Source of the DNA: Medakamo hakoo
Taxonomy: Eukaryota > Chlorophyta > Trebouxiophyceae > Coccomyxaceae
Assembly (NCBI GenBank): GCA_026636295.1
Contig: CP089454.1
Location: 682,001 to 746,000, forward strand
DNA length: 64,000 nucleotides
Reading direction: 5' to 3'
Shown: positions 31,891-42,161 of the stretch, one piece after another
Position numbering within the stretch: the first letter of the stretch is position 1
Layout of the letters: the number at the start of each line of letters is the position of its first letter
Position numbers and translations under genes: made by a program
Notes under the pieces: model-generated
Databases searched by the model: none
What the model was told of the DNA's origin: nothing
The model's input: only the letters and a program-made list of their open reading frames with translations

Positions 31891-33925
31891 TCACCCCCGG
31901 CTGGCCGCCGCCACGCGCGCAAGCACTGCGTCCCGGACCACGCCCGGGACCAGCCCGGCCGCAAAGCGGGCGACCGACGCCGCGTACGCTCCGGGCGGCA
32001 GGGCGGCGGCCGGACCGCCGCCGGCGACATCACCACCGCCGCCGCCGTGCCCCCCCAACGCCGCCGCCGCCGCCGGCACCAGCAACGGCACGCCCGCCAG
32101 GCTCAGGCCATCCGCGTTGAAGCCGCGGCCCAGGCCGGCCGCGGCGGCGGCCCACCCGCCCGCGTGCGCGGGCCGGGGGCGGGCGTCCCGCTTGTGCGCG
32201 AACCCGGCCTCCGCGTCGGGCGGGCCGACCAGGCCTTCGGCCTCGAGCACGGCGTCGGCCCGGGCGGCGCGCGGGCCCGCGGCCGCGGCGCGGCGCCCGC
32301 GGCCCGCGCCGCCGCCCCACCGCCCGGGGCCGAGGCCCGCGTACGCGTTGTCGGCCGCGCCGCCATCGTCTTCCGCTTCTGTCGTGCCGTCGTCCAGGGC
32401 GGAAGACGGCGGCGGCGGCGGGCTGCCGGCCTTGGTGGAGGCGGGCGGGGCAGACGCGTCCTCAGACACGCCCCGCTTGCGCCCGCCGACGCCTCCACCA
32501 AAGCCGCCGCCGCCCAGGCGCGCGTCCATCGCGGCCTCGTACCGCTGCACCGCCGCCCACTCCAGCGGGCTCTCGCGCAGCAGGGCGTTGAGCTTGCCGC
32601 GCATGTCGCCCGTCCCGGCCCGGGCCAGCTGCAGCATGCGCGCCGCCTGGACCTGGACGCACGCCGCCTGGTCGGCCCAGTCCGACGCGGCGCCGTTGTA
32701 GGCGGCGCAATTGGCGAACATGGTGTCCAGCTCGGCCGCCAGGGCGTCCCAGTCCCTGATCCTGCCGCGGGTGATGGCCGGGCGGAAGGTCCGCCAGCAC
32801 ACCATGTGCGAGACGACGGTGGAGTAGCCGGGCGCGACGGCGTCGGTGACCTTGTCGCGGAAGGTTTGCAGGCGGTCGCGCCGCGCGATTTTCTCGATGG
32901 CCGCGATCATGGCGGCTTGCGTGGACCGGACGTCGGGGACGCCGGGCGTGATGGCGGACGCGCACGTGATCAGCGCAGGGCGTGGCGCGTCAGGGTCGCC
33001 GGAGAAAAAAGCGGCGGCGGCGGCCTCGGCCGCTGCGGCCGCGGCCGGGTCGACCGAGCGCGCGCGCTGAGGTGGTGGGGGGGGCGGTGGCGGCGGTGGG
33101 GGGCCAGGCTGGGGCGTGCCGCCACGGGAGTCGTCCAAGTCCATGCACGCAGACGGCTCGCCCAGTGGTGGAGGCGTGGCGCCGCGGGAGGTGGCGGCCC
33201 GGCCCCTGCCGCGGCCGCGGCCGCGAGTGCCGCGCCCGCGCCCGCGGCCGGCGGCGGGCGGCGCGACGGGCGGCGCGGGCGAACCAAACAGTGGCGGCGG
33301 CGGCGGGTGCGCCTGCGACGCCGCCTGCGTCATGACCGGCGCGTGAGAGGCCGCCGCCATGGACGCGGCCGGCTGCGAGCCGGCGGCGGGGCCGGTGTGC
33401 GTGTGCTGGGAAGACGCGGCGGCGGACGGACTGGAGGGGGGGGGGGGGGGGGGGGGAAGGGAGGGGGAGGGGAGGGCGTGGGCGTGAGCGCCGGCGTCGT
33501 TTTTCTTCTCATTCCCTGTCCCGCCGCCCATCCCCGCCCTCCCTCCCTCCCTCCACACACCCCACTCACATCTTCATGGTGATGCGGATGCGTGGCGCGG
33601 CCCGGACCTCCCCGCCAACAGCGGCGCCGCCGTCCTCAGCTGGACGTTTGATGGGCAGCATGCCCGGCGGCGGCGGATGCGAGGCACTCACGTGCGGCCG
33701 GCCGCTTGCCGCACCGCCCGGTCCACTGGCCACGGTACCGGGTGAGGTGGGTACGCCGCTGCCGGGTTGATGGGTGGAGCCATCGCCGGTGGGCCGGCCC
33801 GGCAGCTTGATTTTTAGTTTGAAGCCGCCCGCCGTCAACGCGCCGGCAGAGGGCGGGCGTTGAGGGGGCGGCGGCGGCGGCGGGCCAGGCGGGCCGGGCG
33901 GGCCGGACCCGCTGGGCGCGCTCAT
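31891..33925 (-). CDS. Bromodomain protein, possibly a SWI/SNF-type (BRD7/9-like) subunit
   Basis: Two exons on the minus strand, 33925-33570 and 33430-31891 (phase 2), 631 residues. Residues about 285-380 are a bromodomain (AIEKIARRDRLQTFRDKV ... YSTVVSHMVCWRTFRPAI ... DALAAELDTMFANCAAYNGAASDW), with a Tyr-Asn pair at the acetyl-lysine pocket. The N-terminal part has KLKIKL and RIRITMK strands at the ends of exon 1, a Pro-rich stretch, and Arg-Gly repeats (GRGRGRG, AT-hook-like) near residues 160-190. The C-terminal part is Gly/Ala-rich. The BRD7/9 suggestion is weak. The intron carries a 21-nt G run on the plus strand (poly-C before the acceptor). Confidence 0.82.
33436..33456. repeat. Homopolymer run of 21 G (intron, bromodomain gene)
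   Basis: Uninterrupted G on the plus strand, that is a C tract 3 nt upstream of the CAG acceptor of the minus-strand bromodomain gene. It serves as the polypyrimidine tract of that intron. Confidence 0.9.
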
Positions 33926-34082
33926 GGCCCGTGCAGGCTGGGTGCGAGAACAGTTCTCGCACCCCCGCGCCCTGGCGAGAGACAAAGAGAGAGAGAGAGT
34001 AGAGGCTAGAGAGAAAACAAAAAGAGAGGAGTTGAGACTCACACGCCGTGCTTGCACCACCACCCGGCCTGTGCCTTCATTT

Positions 34083-35329
34083 CTATTCGCTCGCCTCCAC
34101 GCCCATCCCCTTCAAGCTCGCCTGGACCAAGCCCAACAGTGCCGGCGCTTCCTCACGGTACTTGCGCACCAGGGCCGCCGCGGCCAGGCCCGGCACAGGG
34201 TCGGCCACCTCGCCGCCACCGCCGCCACCGCCCCCTTTCCCGCCGCCGCCGCCTCCGCCACCCGCGCCGGCGGCGGCGGCCACGCACACGCCGTACAACG
34301 CGCGCACGTCCTCCCCGCCCGACAGCGCGACCGCCGCCTCGTAATGCCGGGCCGCCTGCCGCACATTGCCGGCCGTGTAATGCGCGTCGCCCGCCGCCGT
34401 GTGCGTGGCCGCGCACGCGGGCGAGTGCAGCACAGCCTCGTCCGCGCAAAACGCGGCGGGCCCGGGCCGGCCGGCCTCCGCGTGCACGCGCCCCAGCTCA
34501 CCCCACGCATCGCCGTCCGCCTGGAACGTGTCCACGTATTCTGTGAGCGCTGTCACAGCGGCGGCGGGCTGGCCGGACGCGCGCAGGGCGGCGATGCGGC
34601 GTTTCAGGAGGAGGGCCGAGTCGGGGGCGGCGCCCAGCCCGGCGTCCACCTCCCCCTCGGCGCCGTCGGCTTCGCCGACCGCCTCCAGGAAAGCGGCCGC
34701 CAGGCGCCCCGCCCGCCTGGAACCCGGGAACTGGGTCTTCACGGCTGCCACGATGGAGGCGGCCAGCTTCATGGCGCCCGCGTCCAGCGCGGCCAGGCCG
34801 ACCTGCTCCATGACGGACCAGACTGGATGGGAATGTGGGACGGGGGGGGGGGGGGGGGGGGGTCGGTGAGGAGGCGGGGCGTGCAACACAACAACGCGCC
34901 ACCCTGGACAAGTCCCACCCTACTCACGTTCGTCGGCGGGTAAAGTCCCCCGGTGCAGGCGGAGCAGGACGGACCCCGCGCGCGCGACGTCGAGCGAGTC
35001 GCGGGCGCGCAGGTCACGGTTCTGTTTGCGAGGTGTTGAAAGGGATGGGGTGGGTGGGTGGGGAGGCGGGCGTGAGGGTTGTTCATCGTCGTGAACGGTT
35101 GCTGCGGACCTCTGCCTGTGCGCTGGACGTGTGCCAGCATCGGTGGAAGGCTGGAACGGGTCGGGGCGGCCGTGCAGGCGAAAGAGCCAGGGGCATGCTT
35201 TCTCCCCTCTCCACCCTCGCAGACCATTTTCAGAAACGCGCGCAGCTCTTCCGGCGGAGTGGCGTCAGCCATCAGGCGTACGCCGTCCCGGGCGCGCGCA
35301 TAGGCGCGGAGGGAAGGGGTGGACGACAT
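34083..35329 (-). CDS. EMC2: ER membrane protein complex subunit 2 (EMC2/TTC35)
   Basis: Three exons on the minus strand: 35329-35225, 35021-34928, 34822-34083; 312 residues, the usual EMC2 size. EMC2 is the cytosolic TPR subunit of the complex that inserts tail-anchored and polytopic proteins into the ER. Hallmarks run across the second junction: [71 protein letters not shown] and [14 protein letters not shown] Gly run of about 20 residues sits near the C-terminus. The first donor (ATG|GTCTGC) is a weak consensus and was chosen for frame; this is the least certain junction. A 21-nt C tract precedes the last acceptor. Confidence 0.9.
34842..34862. repeat. Homopolymer run of 21 G (intron, EMC2)
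   Basis: Uninterrupted G on the plus strand, a C tract upstream of the third-exon acceptor of the minus-strand EMC2 gene. Its length equals the runs at 28068-28088 and 33436-33456. Confidence 0.9.
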
Positions 35330-35485
35330 GGCGACGTCGCCGAATGAAAGGGGTGTGCGTAAGCCGATCGACTCCCCCCCTGTGGGCGAGAAATTTTTTT
35401 CTCTATCGCTCGGCACACGCGCAAATAGTAAAGCGCTGCTTCGGCAGCCTGACGCGAGGGCACGCCCTTTATTCACGTTGCCCAC
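35330..35485. promoter_or_regulatory. Divergent promoter region, EMC2 / DEG9-like protease
   Basis: 156 bp between start codons, with an A+T-richer core near 35385-35445. No element was recognised; the role is inferred from position. Confidence 0.3.
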
Positions 35486-37558
35486 ATGCCGCGTCGCGGC
35501 AAGCCCGCTCCAGCCGACGCGGTGCGTGGGAGAAGGGAGACCACGCGTGCGTGCGGGCCAGGCATTTCTCGCACCCTGTCGCGCGGCGCGACCCCCCTCT
35601 CAACCCCTCCCCACCATCTCCCCTCCACTCCTCTCCCATCAACACGCACACACACAGGCCGCCGCCGCCGCGCCAGCCGCGGCGCCGGCCTCCCCACGTC
35701 CCACGCGCGGCGGAGGCAGGCCCGGAGGCAGGGACCCTTCACCCGCAGGCCGCACGGGCCGGCGCGGCCTGCCGCCGACATCGCCGCAGGACGCAGCCTC
35801 ACCACCGGGCGGCGGCGGTGGCGCCACGCCCGCCACCCACCTCGACGCCGTCGACGACGCCGACGGCGGCGCCATCTCCGCCGTCGTCGCCCAAATGGAC
35901 GCCGTCGTCAAAGTGTACGCCACGCACGCCGAACCCAATTTCTCCCTGCCCTGGCAGCGCCGGCGCCAGGCCGCGTCCACCAGCTCCGGCTTCGTCATCG
36001 CCGGCCGCCGCCTCCTGACCAACGCGCACTGCGTGGAGCACGCGACGTCGGTCAAAGTGCGGCGCCGGGGCGCCGCCACCAAGTTCGCGGCCCGCGTCCT
36101 GGCAGTGGGCGTCGAGTGTGACCTGGCCCTGCTGGACGTGCCGGACGCGCAGTTTTGGGTGGACGAGCCGGCCGCCGTCAAGTTTGGCGAAATCCCCCAC
36201 CTGCAGACGCGCGTCATTGCCGTCGGCTTCCCGCTGGGCGGCGACACGATGTGCTCCACCTCCGGCGTCGTCTCCCGCGTCGAAGTCCAGCCGTACACCC
36301 ACGGCGGCGCCGACCTGCTCGCCATCTCCATTGACGCCGCCATCAACAGCGGGCAGTCGGGCGGGGCGGTCTTCTCATCGAGTGGCCAGGTGGTCGGCGT
36401 GTCTTTTCAAAGCTTGGCGGGCACAGGTGAGAGGAGAGAGGGAGGGAGAGAGAGCCGGGAGGCAGAGGGAGGGGTGGGCGCGGCGTGCGCGAGCAGACCC
36501 GCACCGCGCCTCACCACCCCACGTTTGCCCCACCGTCGCGCCACCCCCACCCCCCACCCCCACCCCCAGGAGAGGCGGAGCTCGTCGGCCACGCCATCTC
36601 CATGCCCATCGTCCGCCACTTCCTCGAAGACTTTGACCGGCACGGGCGCTACACCGGCTTCCCCGTCCTGGGCGCGGACTGGCAGCGGCTGGAAAGCCCG
36701 TCGACGCGCGCGTCCCTGGGCATGCGCCCGGGCCAGACGGGCGTCTTTGTGCGCCGCGTCGACAGGACGGCGCCCGCGGCGGCCGTCCTGGGCGCGGGCG
36801 ACGTCCTGCTGGCCATCGACGGCACGCCCATCGGCAACGACGGCACCGTCCCCTTTGCCGGGCGCCGCGGCGAGCGCATCGCCTTCTCCCACCTCATCTC
36901 CACCAGGTTTGTGGGCGACGCCGTGCGCCTGTCCGTGTTGCGTGACGGCCGGGCTCGCGACGTGACGGCGGCCCTGCACGGCCCAACCCGCCTGGCGCCC
37001 GTCCACCTGGCCGGCGCGCCGCCCTCCTACTTTGTGTGGGGCGGCCTGTGCTTCACGCCCCTGTCCATCCCGCTGCTCCGGTCCGAGTACGGCGCCAAGG
37101 ACTTTGAGTTTGAGTCGCCCATCCGCCTGCTGGAGCTGGCGACGGGGTGGTCGGCGTCCCCGCAGCGTGTCGGCCAACAGGTCGTCCTGCTGTCCCAAGT
37201 CCTGGCGTCCGACGCGTCGTCGGACATCGTGTTTGGGCTGGAAGACTTTGCCAACGTGCGGGTGGCGGCGGTGGACGGCGTCAAGGTTGAGAGCATGGAC
37301 GGCCTGGTGTCCGCGCTGGAGGCCGCCGCCACCCGCGCCCGGACCAAGGCGGCGGGCGACCCGGCCCGCTTCGCCCGCCTGTCCCTGGACTATGGGCAGA
37401 TGGTCGCCGTCGACGCCGCGGCCGCCGCGGACGCGACGGCCGGCGTGCTGGAGACGCACGGCATTGAACACGACCGGTCCCCGGATTTGAGGGGCGGCGG
37501 GGGCGGCGGCGGCGGCGGCGGCGGCGGCGGGCGCGGGCGCAAGAAAGCGCGGCGGTGA
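35486..37558 (+). CDS. Deg/HtrA-type serine protease, DEG9-like
   Basis: Three exons: 35486-35521, 35658-36426, 36570-37558; 597 residues. The trypsin-like domain has the full triad: His in TNAHCVEH (about residue 135), Asp in ECDLALLD (about 165) and Ser in [10 protein letters not shown] (about 245). Two PDZ-like regions follow ([15 protein letters not shown] ... [25 protein letters not shown]-type region replaced by the DEG9 block [16 protein letters not shown]). Similarity to plant nucleolar DEG9 is high ([23 protein letters not shown]). The C-terminal end is a Gly run with a basic RGRKKARR tail that could be a nuclear signal. Exon 1 encodes only 12 residues. Confidence 0.92.
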
Positions 37559-37668
37559 AGGGAGGGGGGTGGGAAGGGGTGGGCACTGCCCCCTGCCGAG
37601 AGCGTCTCCCTGTCAGTCTGTGTGCCTGTCCCGCATCTACACAAGCCTATATTCACCCACACCCAGCC

Positions 37669-38481
37669 CTACTCCCCCAGCCACTCGCCCAGCCGGGGTG
37701 AAAACACCTCGTAAATGGCGGTCAGCGGCCGGCCGCCGCGGTGGAAGAGGTAGTGCCGGCCCCACAGGGCGGCCACGCCCCCGCCCTCGGCCCCACCCCC
37801 GCCCTCGGCGCCGTCCAACCCAAACGCCCGGCTGACGTCGGCGTTGCATCCGTGCTCCACCCCCCTGATTTCACGAAACAGTTCGGACCGGCCGTCGGCG
37901 AGCGAGGACCAGATGGGGCGGGAGACAGCGGACAGCGTGGCCGACGCGTCGGACACGTTCCACCAGGACGCCGCGAAGACGAGGGGCGGCGGGCGGGGGG
38001 AGGCCCCGCCGCCCGCCCGCAGCAGGACGCGGCGCTGGAGGATGGGGCCCGCCAGCTCACGGGCGGAGGGTGGCAGCCGGTCCACCTCGGCGTCGGCCAG
38101 CAGCCGCATGTCCAGGACGTCGACGGCCACGGGCGCGCCCGTCAGGAGGTGCAGGTGGCGCGTGACGGACCCGTCGGACAGCAGCAGCAGGCGCCACGTG
38201 GGCGGCAGGGCCGCCAGCGGGGTGGGGGCCGACGCGGCGGCCGTGCTCAGGACGGACTCGTCGGGCCCGGACCAGAGGGAGGGCGCCGACAGCGGGTGCC
38301 AGTCGGGCAGGGCGGCCGGGCGGGCGGCGGCGGTCGGGTGGGGGGGTGGAGGCGCGCCGCGGGGCGTGGTTGCCGACGCGCAGTGGGCGGGCAGCGTCGG
38401 CGCGCGAGCGCGATGGAGGCGCGACCGCGTCACGCCCGTGCTTGGCCGCCTGGTGCACAGGGCCGTGTGAGGTGAGCCCAT
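37669..38481 (-). CDS. Chorismate lyase-like DUF98/Ycf21 family protein, predicted plastid
   Basis: Single exon, 270 residues. The family includes plastid-encoded Ycf21 of red algae and cyanobacterial chorismate-pyruvate lyase-like proteins that may provide 4-hydroxybenzoate. Visible blocks are PPTWRLLLLSDGSVTRHLHLLTG, ILQRRVLLR, LVFAASWWN, FREIRGVEHG and WGRHYLFHRGGRPLTAIYEVFSP. The N-terminal 45 residues (Thr, Arg, Pro, Ala-rich) look like a transit peptide and include the chosen ATG; a non-ATG extension upstream was ignored. A role in plastoquinone/quinone precursor supply is inferred. It is divergent from the MIF gene (151 bp). Confidence 0.85.
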   Translation of the reverse strand: MGSPHTALCTRRPSTGVTRSRLHRARAPTLPAHCASATTPRGAPPPPHPTAAARPAALPDWHPLSAPSLWSGPDESVLSTAAASAPTPLAALPPTWRLLLLSDGSVTRHLHLLTGAPVAVDVLDMRLLADAEVDRLPPSARELAGPILQRRVLLRAGGGASPRPPPLVFAASWWNVSDASATLSAVSRPIWSSLADGRSELFREIRGVEHGCNADVSRAFGLDGAEGGGGAEGGGVAALWGRHYLFHRGGRPLTAIYEVFSPRLGEWLGE

Positions 38482-38632
38482 GGTTTTGGCGTGGGCGGCG
38501 GGGCCCCCGCGGTGGTGAAGAGAGAAAGGCAGGGGCGCGCCGCTGTTGCAAAGAACAGCGTTTTGGCCAGGGGCCCTCCGCACACCACCATTCCCTCACG
38601 CAAAAAACGCCGCTCGCACACAGCGCCCAGCC

Positions 38633-39155
38633 ATGCCCACGCTCAACATCATCACCAACGGTACGCTACAGCGGAGTGGAGCACACAGCGCGAAAGGCGG
38701 AATCGTGGTTGGGGGCTGGCAAGCGCGGGGCCGGCCCGGACGACGCGCGGTGACGGGGGCGAGGCATCGGGCGGCCATCCCATCACCCGCCGCCATCCCA
38801 TCAACCACCCACCCTTGCCCCTCCTCCTCCACCAGCCCCGCCCAACCCGGTCGCGGAATCGGACGCGTGCAAAGCCCTGTCCGCCGCGTGCGCGTCCTCC
38901 ATCGGCAAGCCCGAGAGCTACGTCCTGGTGAGCGTGCGGTCGGGCGTGGCAATGACCTTTGGCGGTACGGAGGAGCCTTGCGCGTATGGCGAAATCCTTT
39001 CCATCGGTGCCATCGGCGGCGAGAAGAACAAGGCCATTAGCAAAGCGATTTCGGACGTGGTGACCGCCAAGCTGGGCGTCCCCGCCTCGCGCTTCTACCT
39101 GAGCTTCCACGACGCCGCGCGCACGGACTTTGGCTGGAACGGGTCGACCTTTTGA
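38633..39155 (+). CDS. Macrophage migration inhibitory factor-like tautomerase (MIF)
   Basis: Two exons, 38633-38660 and 38836-39155 (phase 1), 115 residues, identical in length to animal MIF. After Met removal the N-terminal Pro (MPTLNI) is the catalytic base of the tautomerase fold. Further matches are IGKPESYVLVSVRSG, MTFGGTEEPCAYGE, KAISDVVTAKLG, SRFYLSFHDA and the C-terminal FGWNGSTF. The animal CxxC redox motif is absent. Plant and algal MDL proteins are cytosolic or peroxisomal; no PTS1 is present here. Exon 1 encodes only nine residues. Confidence 0.95.
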
Positions 39156-39332
39156 CAGGAGGGGGTCGGGGGGGCACGGGAGGAGGGGGGCACACGGGGG
39201 AGGAGGCGCCCGCAGACGGGGCGGGGGAGGGGAGAAGGGCGGGCGTGTGTGTGACGAAAGGCAAACGGCGCCGTCCGTGCGTGGGTCTGACACAACACAA
39301 GTCCCCCCGCCCGTCCGTCCCCGCGCGCCCAC

Positions 39333-41752
39333 TCAAAACGCGGCCCACCCCGCCGGCGCGTCCCCCGCCCGCGCCGCGCCCTCCACCTCACCCTCTCCAC
39401 CCTCGTCGTCCTCCGACGACCCGGCCCCGCTCATGGGCCGGGGCTCGCCCCCGGCGGCCGCGGGCGGAGCAGAGCCCGACGGTGCGCGTGTGGCAGCGGA
39501 CGCGCCGGCGGAATCAGCGGGCGCGGGCGCGGGCGGCGCCGGCGACGCGTCTGCCGCGCCGACCACCGCGCCGCCGCCCTCTGCGTCGTCGCCGCCCTCT
39601 GCAAACGCAGCCACCACGGCCTCCAGCGGCGGCAGCGCGTCCACGGTCGTGAAGCCTTCGTCCGCCCAGTCATCCCAATCGCCCGCGCCCGCGGCGCCGT
39701 GCGGGGACCAGGCCAGGGGCGGGAGCGGCGGCGGGCCGGACGCGTCCAGCGGCACGCCCGCCGCGGCCGCCGCGGCCACCAGCGCTTTCACCTTGGCCGC
39801 CACGCCGTCCGCGGACGCCGCGTCGTCGCCGTCTTTGGCGGCGGACGCGGCCAGGGCTTTCTCCGCCTCGCCCGCAGCGGCCAGCGCCGAGTCCAGCACC
39901 GCCCGGCGGTCGGCGCGCGCGGCGGCGCCAGCGTCCGCGCGCGCGGCCACCCGCGCCCGCCGCGCCTCGGCCGCCGCGATCTCCGCGTTCAGCCGGGCCA
40001 GCTCCGCCGCTTCGGCCGCGCCGTCGGCTGGGGACAGGCTGGCCATGCGGGCCAGGTCGGCGCGCAACCCCTCCAGCCGGGCGGACGCTTCGGCGCGGCG
40101 GGCGCGGGCGGCCGCCAGCGCGTCGAGCGCGTCGCGCGCGGCCGCGGCCTCGCCCTCCGTCGCGGCCCAGGCGGCCTCGTACGCGGCCTCCGCCTCCGCC
40201 GCCGCCCGGGCCTCGGACTCGGCCCGCTGGCTGGCCTGCAGCGCCGTCGCCTTGGCCCGCGCCCGGAACAGGGTAAGCTCCTCCAGGGCGCGGCGGTAGG
40301 CGGCCTCGCGCGCGGCCGCGCCCGCGGCGGCGGCCTCGGCGGCCGCCGCGGCGCCGTCGTCCTCCGCCGCGCCCGCCCGCTCGGCCGCCAGGCGCGCGTC
40401 CCGTTCGGGGCCCAGCCCGCCGGCCGCCGCATCGGGTGGCAGGGGCGGTGCGGCGCCAGGGCGGGCCGGCGGCGGCGCGGGCGGGACGACGCGGCCAGGC
40501 GGCGCGGGCAGGCCCGGCTCGCCCGACCCGGCGCCCGGCTCGCCGCCCCGGCCCACCAGCGACGCGACGGCGGACGCGGCGGACGGGGCGGTGAGGGCGT
40601 CGCTAGGCGGCTCAGCCACGGGCGGGAAGGCGCCGGGCGGCAGGGAGGCCGGCGGCGGCACGCCGCGCGCCGCGAGCGCCGCGAGGTAGCGCGCCGCCAC
40701 CCACTGCCCCGCGCCCAGCTCGCCGGCGTCGCCGGCCACCGCCGCCCAGATGTCGCGCAGGGTTTCGCGGGGCAGGCCCAGGGCCGCCAGCGCCGGGCCG
40801 GCGTCCCGGCCGGCCACCCGGCCGTCGCCGTCGGCGTCCAGGCGGGCAAACTCGGCGCGGTATGCCGCGGCGTCGGACGGGGGCATGGGCGGCCAGCCCG
40901 CCGGCGCGCCGTCCGCGGCGGCGGCGGCGGCGGCCAGGGGCGCGGCGGGCGCGGCACGGGCGGGGGCGGGCGCCCGGCCCGCGGGCGACCAGGAGTCGCG
41001 CAGGGCGGCGGGCGGCGGCACGCCGCCGCCAGAGAGGCCGGCCAGGGTCGGGGGCGGGAGCGCGGGGCCGATGCCTATGAGCGCCGACCGGGCGGCGTCT
41101 TCCGGCAGGTCGCCGCCCGACGCCTGCGCCAGGCTGATCAGGCGCAGCGTGGAGTAGAACTGGGGCTTGGTCAGGGCGCCCGCGTCGCCGGCGACCATGT
41201 TCCAGATCTGGGTGGGGGTGGGGGTGGGTGGAAAAAGGGAGGGGGGTGGGCGGCGGAGTTTCGGCCGATGGGCGCGCGGCGTGGAAGCACAACCATGGCC
41301 GCGCGCGGTGGGGTGCGGGGGGCGCGGGGGGCTGCCACACCCGCGTCACTGTGTACGCATTGACGCCCAGCCTTCCGAGGAAAGCAAGGGTCGCGCGGCC
41401 GGGGCCCAGGCGAGGCCAGTGGAGAGCGGGGCGGCACCACAGGCGCACCGCATTGAAAAGCCCGCGCACAAAAAAACACACGGCCCGGGCGCGGCATCCG
41501 GCCGCCAGACCAGGCCGTCCGCCATTCACGCTGCACCTGGCACGCGTGGGCCTGCCCGGGTATGGGGGCACGCGGCCGCCCCATCCCCGTTTCTCCCTCT
41601 TTCTGTCCCGCCTCACACACCTGGAACAGCGTCGCTTGCGGCAGGCCCGACCGCCCAAAGAACGCGACCGCCTCCACGCCGCCGACGGCGCCGTCCTTGT
41701 CGGCGTCGGCGACGCGGAACCAGGCTTCAAACAGTTCTTGGTCCGTGGACAT
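39333..41752 (-). CDS. EH-domain endocytic adaptor (Eps15/Pan1-like)
   Basis: Two exons on the minus strand, 41752-41621 and 41207-39333 (phase 0), 668 residues. Two EH domains are visible: one at residues 1-95 (LFEAWFRVADADKDGAVGGVEA ... IWNMVAGDAGALTKPQFYSTLRLI) and one near 150-240 (YRAEFARLDADGDGRVAGRDAG ... LRDIWAAVAGDAGELGAGQW). Both keep EF-hand loops. EH domains bind NPF motifs in endocytosis. A long Ala/Glu/Arg helix (about 330-470) is predicted coiled coil, and the acidic tail contains DDWDDWADEGF. The domain order fits Eps15/AtEH-type adaptors of the TPLATE/clathrin pathway; the exact orthologue is not settled. Confidence 0.85.
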
Positions 41753-42161
41753 GGTGGCGGAGCGACAAAGGGCGGTGGCAAAAACAACGGCGGGCCTGCC
41801 CTCTCGCCTGGTTGGGGGGGAACGGTGGTGCGTGTGTGTGGGTGCAGGCCGCGCGCGGTGGGGAGAGTCACGGACCCTTCTTCCTCACAGCGCTGCCAAA
41901 AAAAAGCAAGGACAACAACCGCCACGCCGGGTACGTGCCTCGGACGCGCCGCCCTCCTCCTTTTTGCGCAGGCCCAGGCTTGACCGCCTCGGCCAGATGC
42001 GTAGCCACCCCCGCACCCGTCGCCGGGCGGGGTCGCAAGCGCGCGGCGCGCGCGCGCGCTGCAGGAGCGCCGATGCACGGCGCAACCGCTCACCTCTCAC
42101 TCCTTCCCCAACACGCCCACCCACAGCTTTTTTGTCGACACAAACACCACTACCTGAAAGC
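41753..42161. promoter_or_regulatory. 409-bp divergent intergenic region, EH gene / Ala-Pro-Lys-rich gene
   Basis: The longest divergent spacer in this part of the window. It holds an A run near 41898-41905 and alternating CG/GCGC blocks near 42045-42060. No ORF, RNA gene or named element was recognised; it probably carries both promoters and 5' leaders. Confidence 0.4.
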
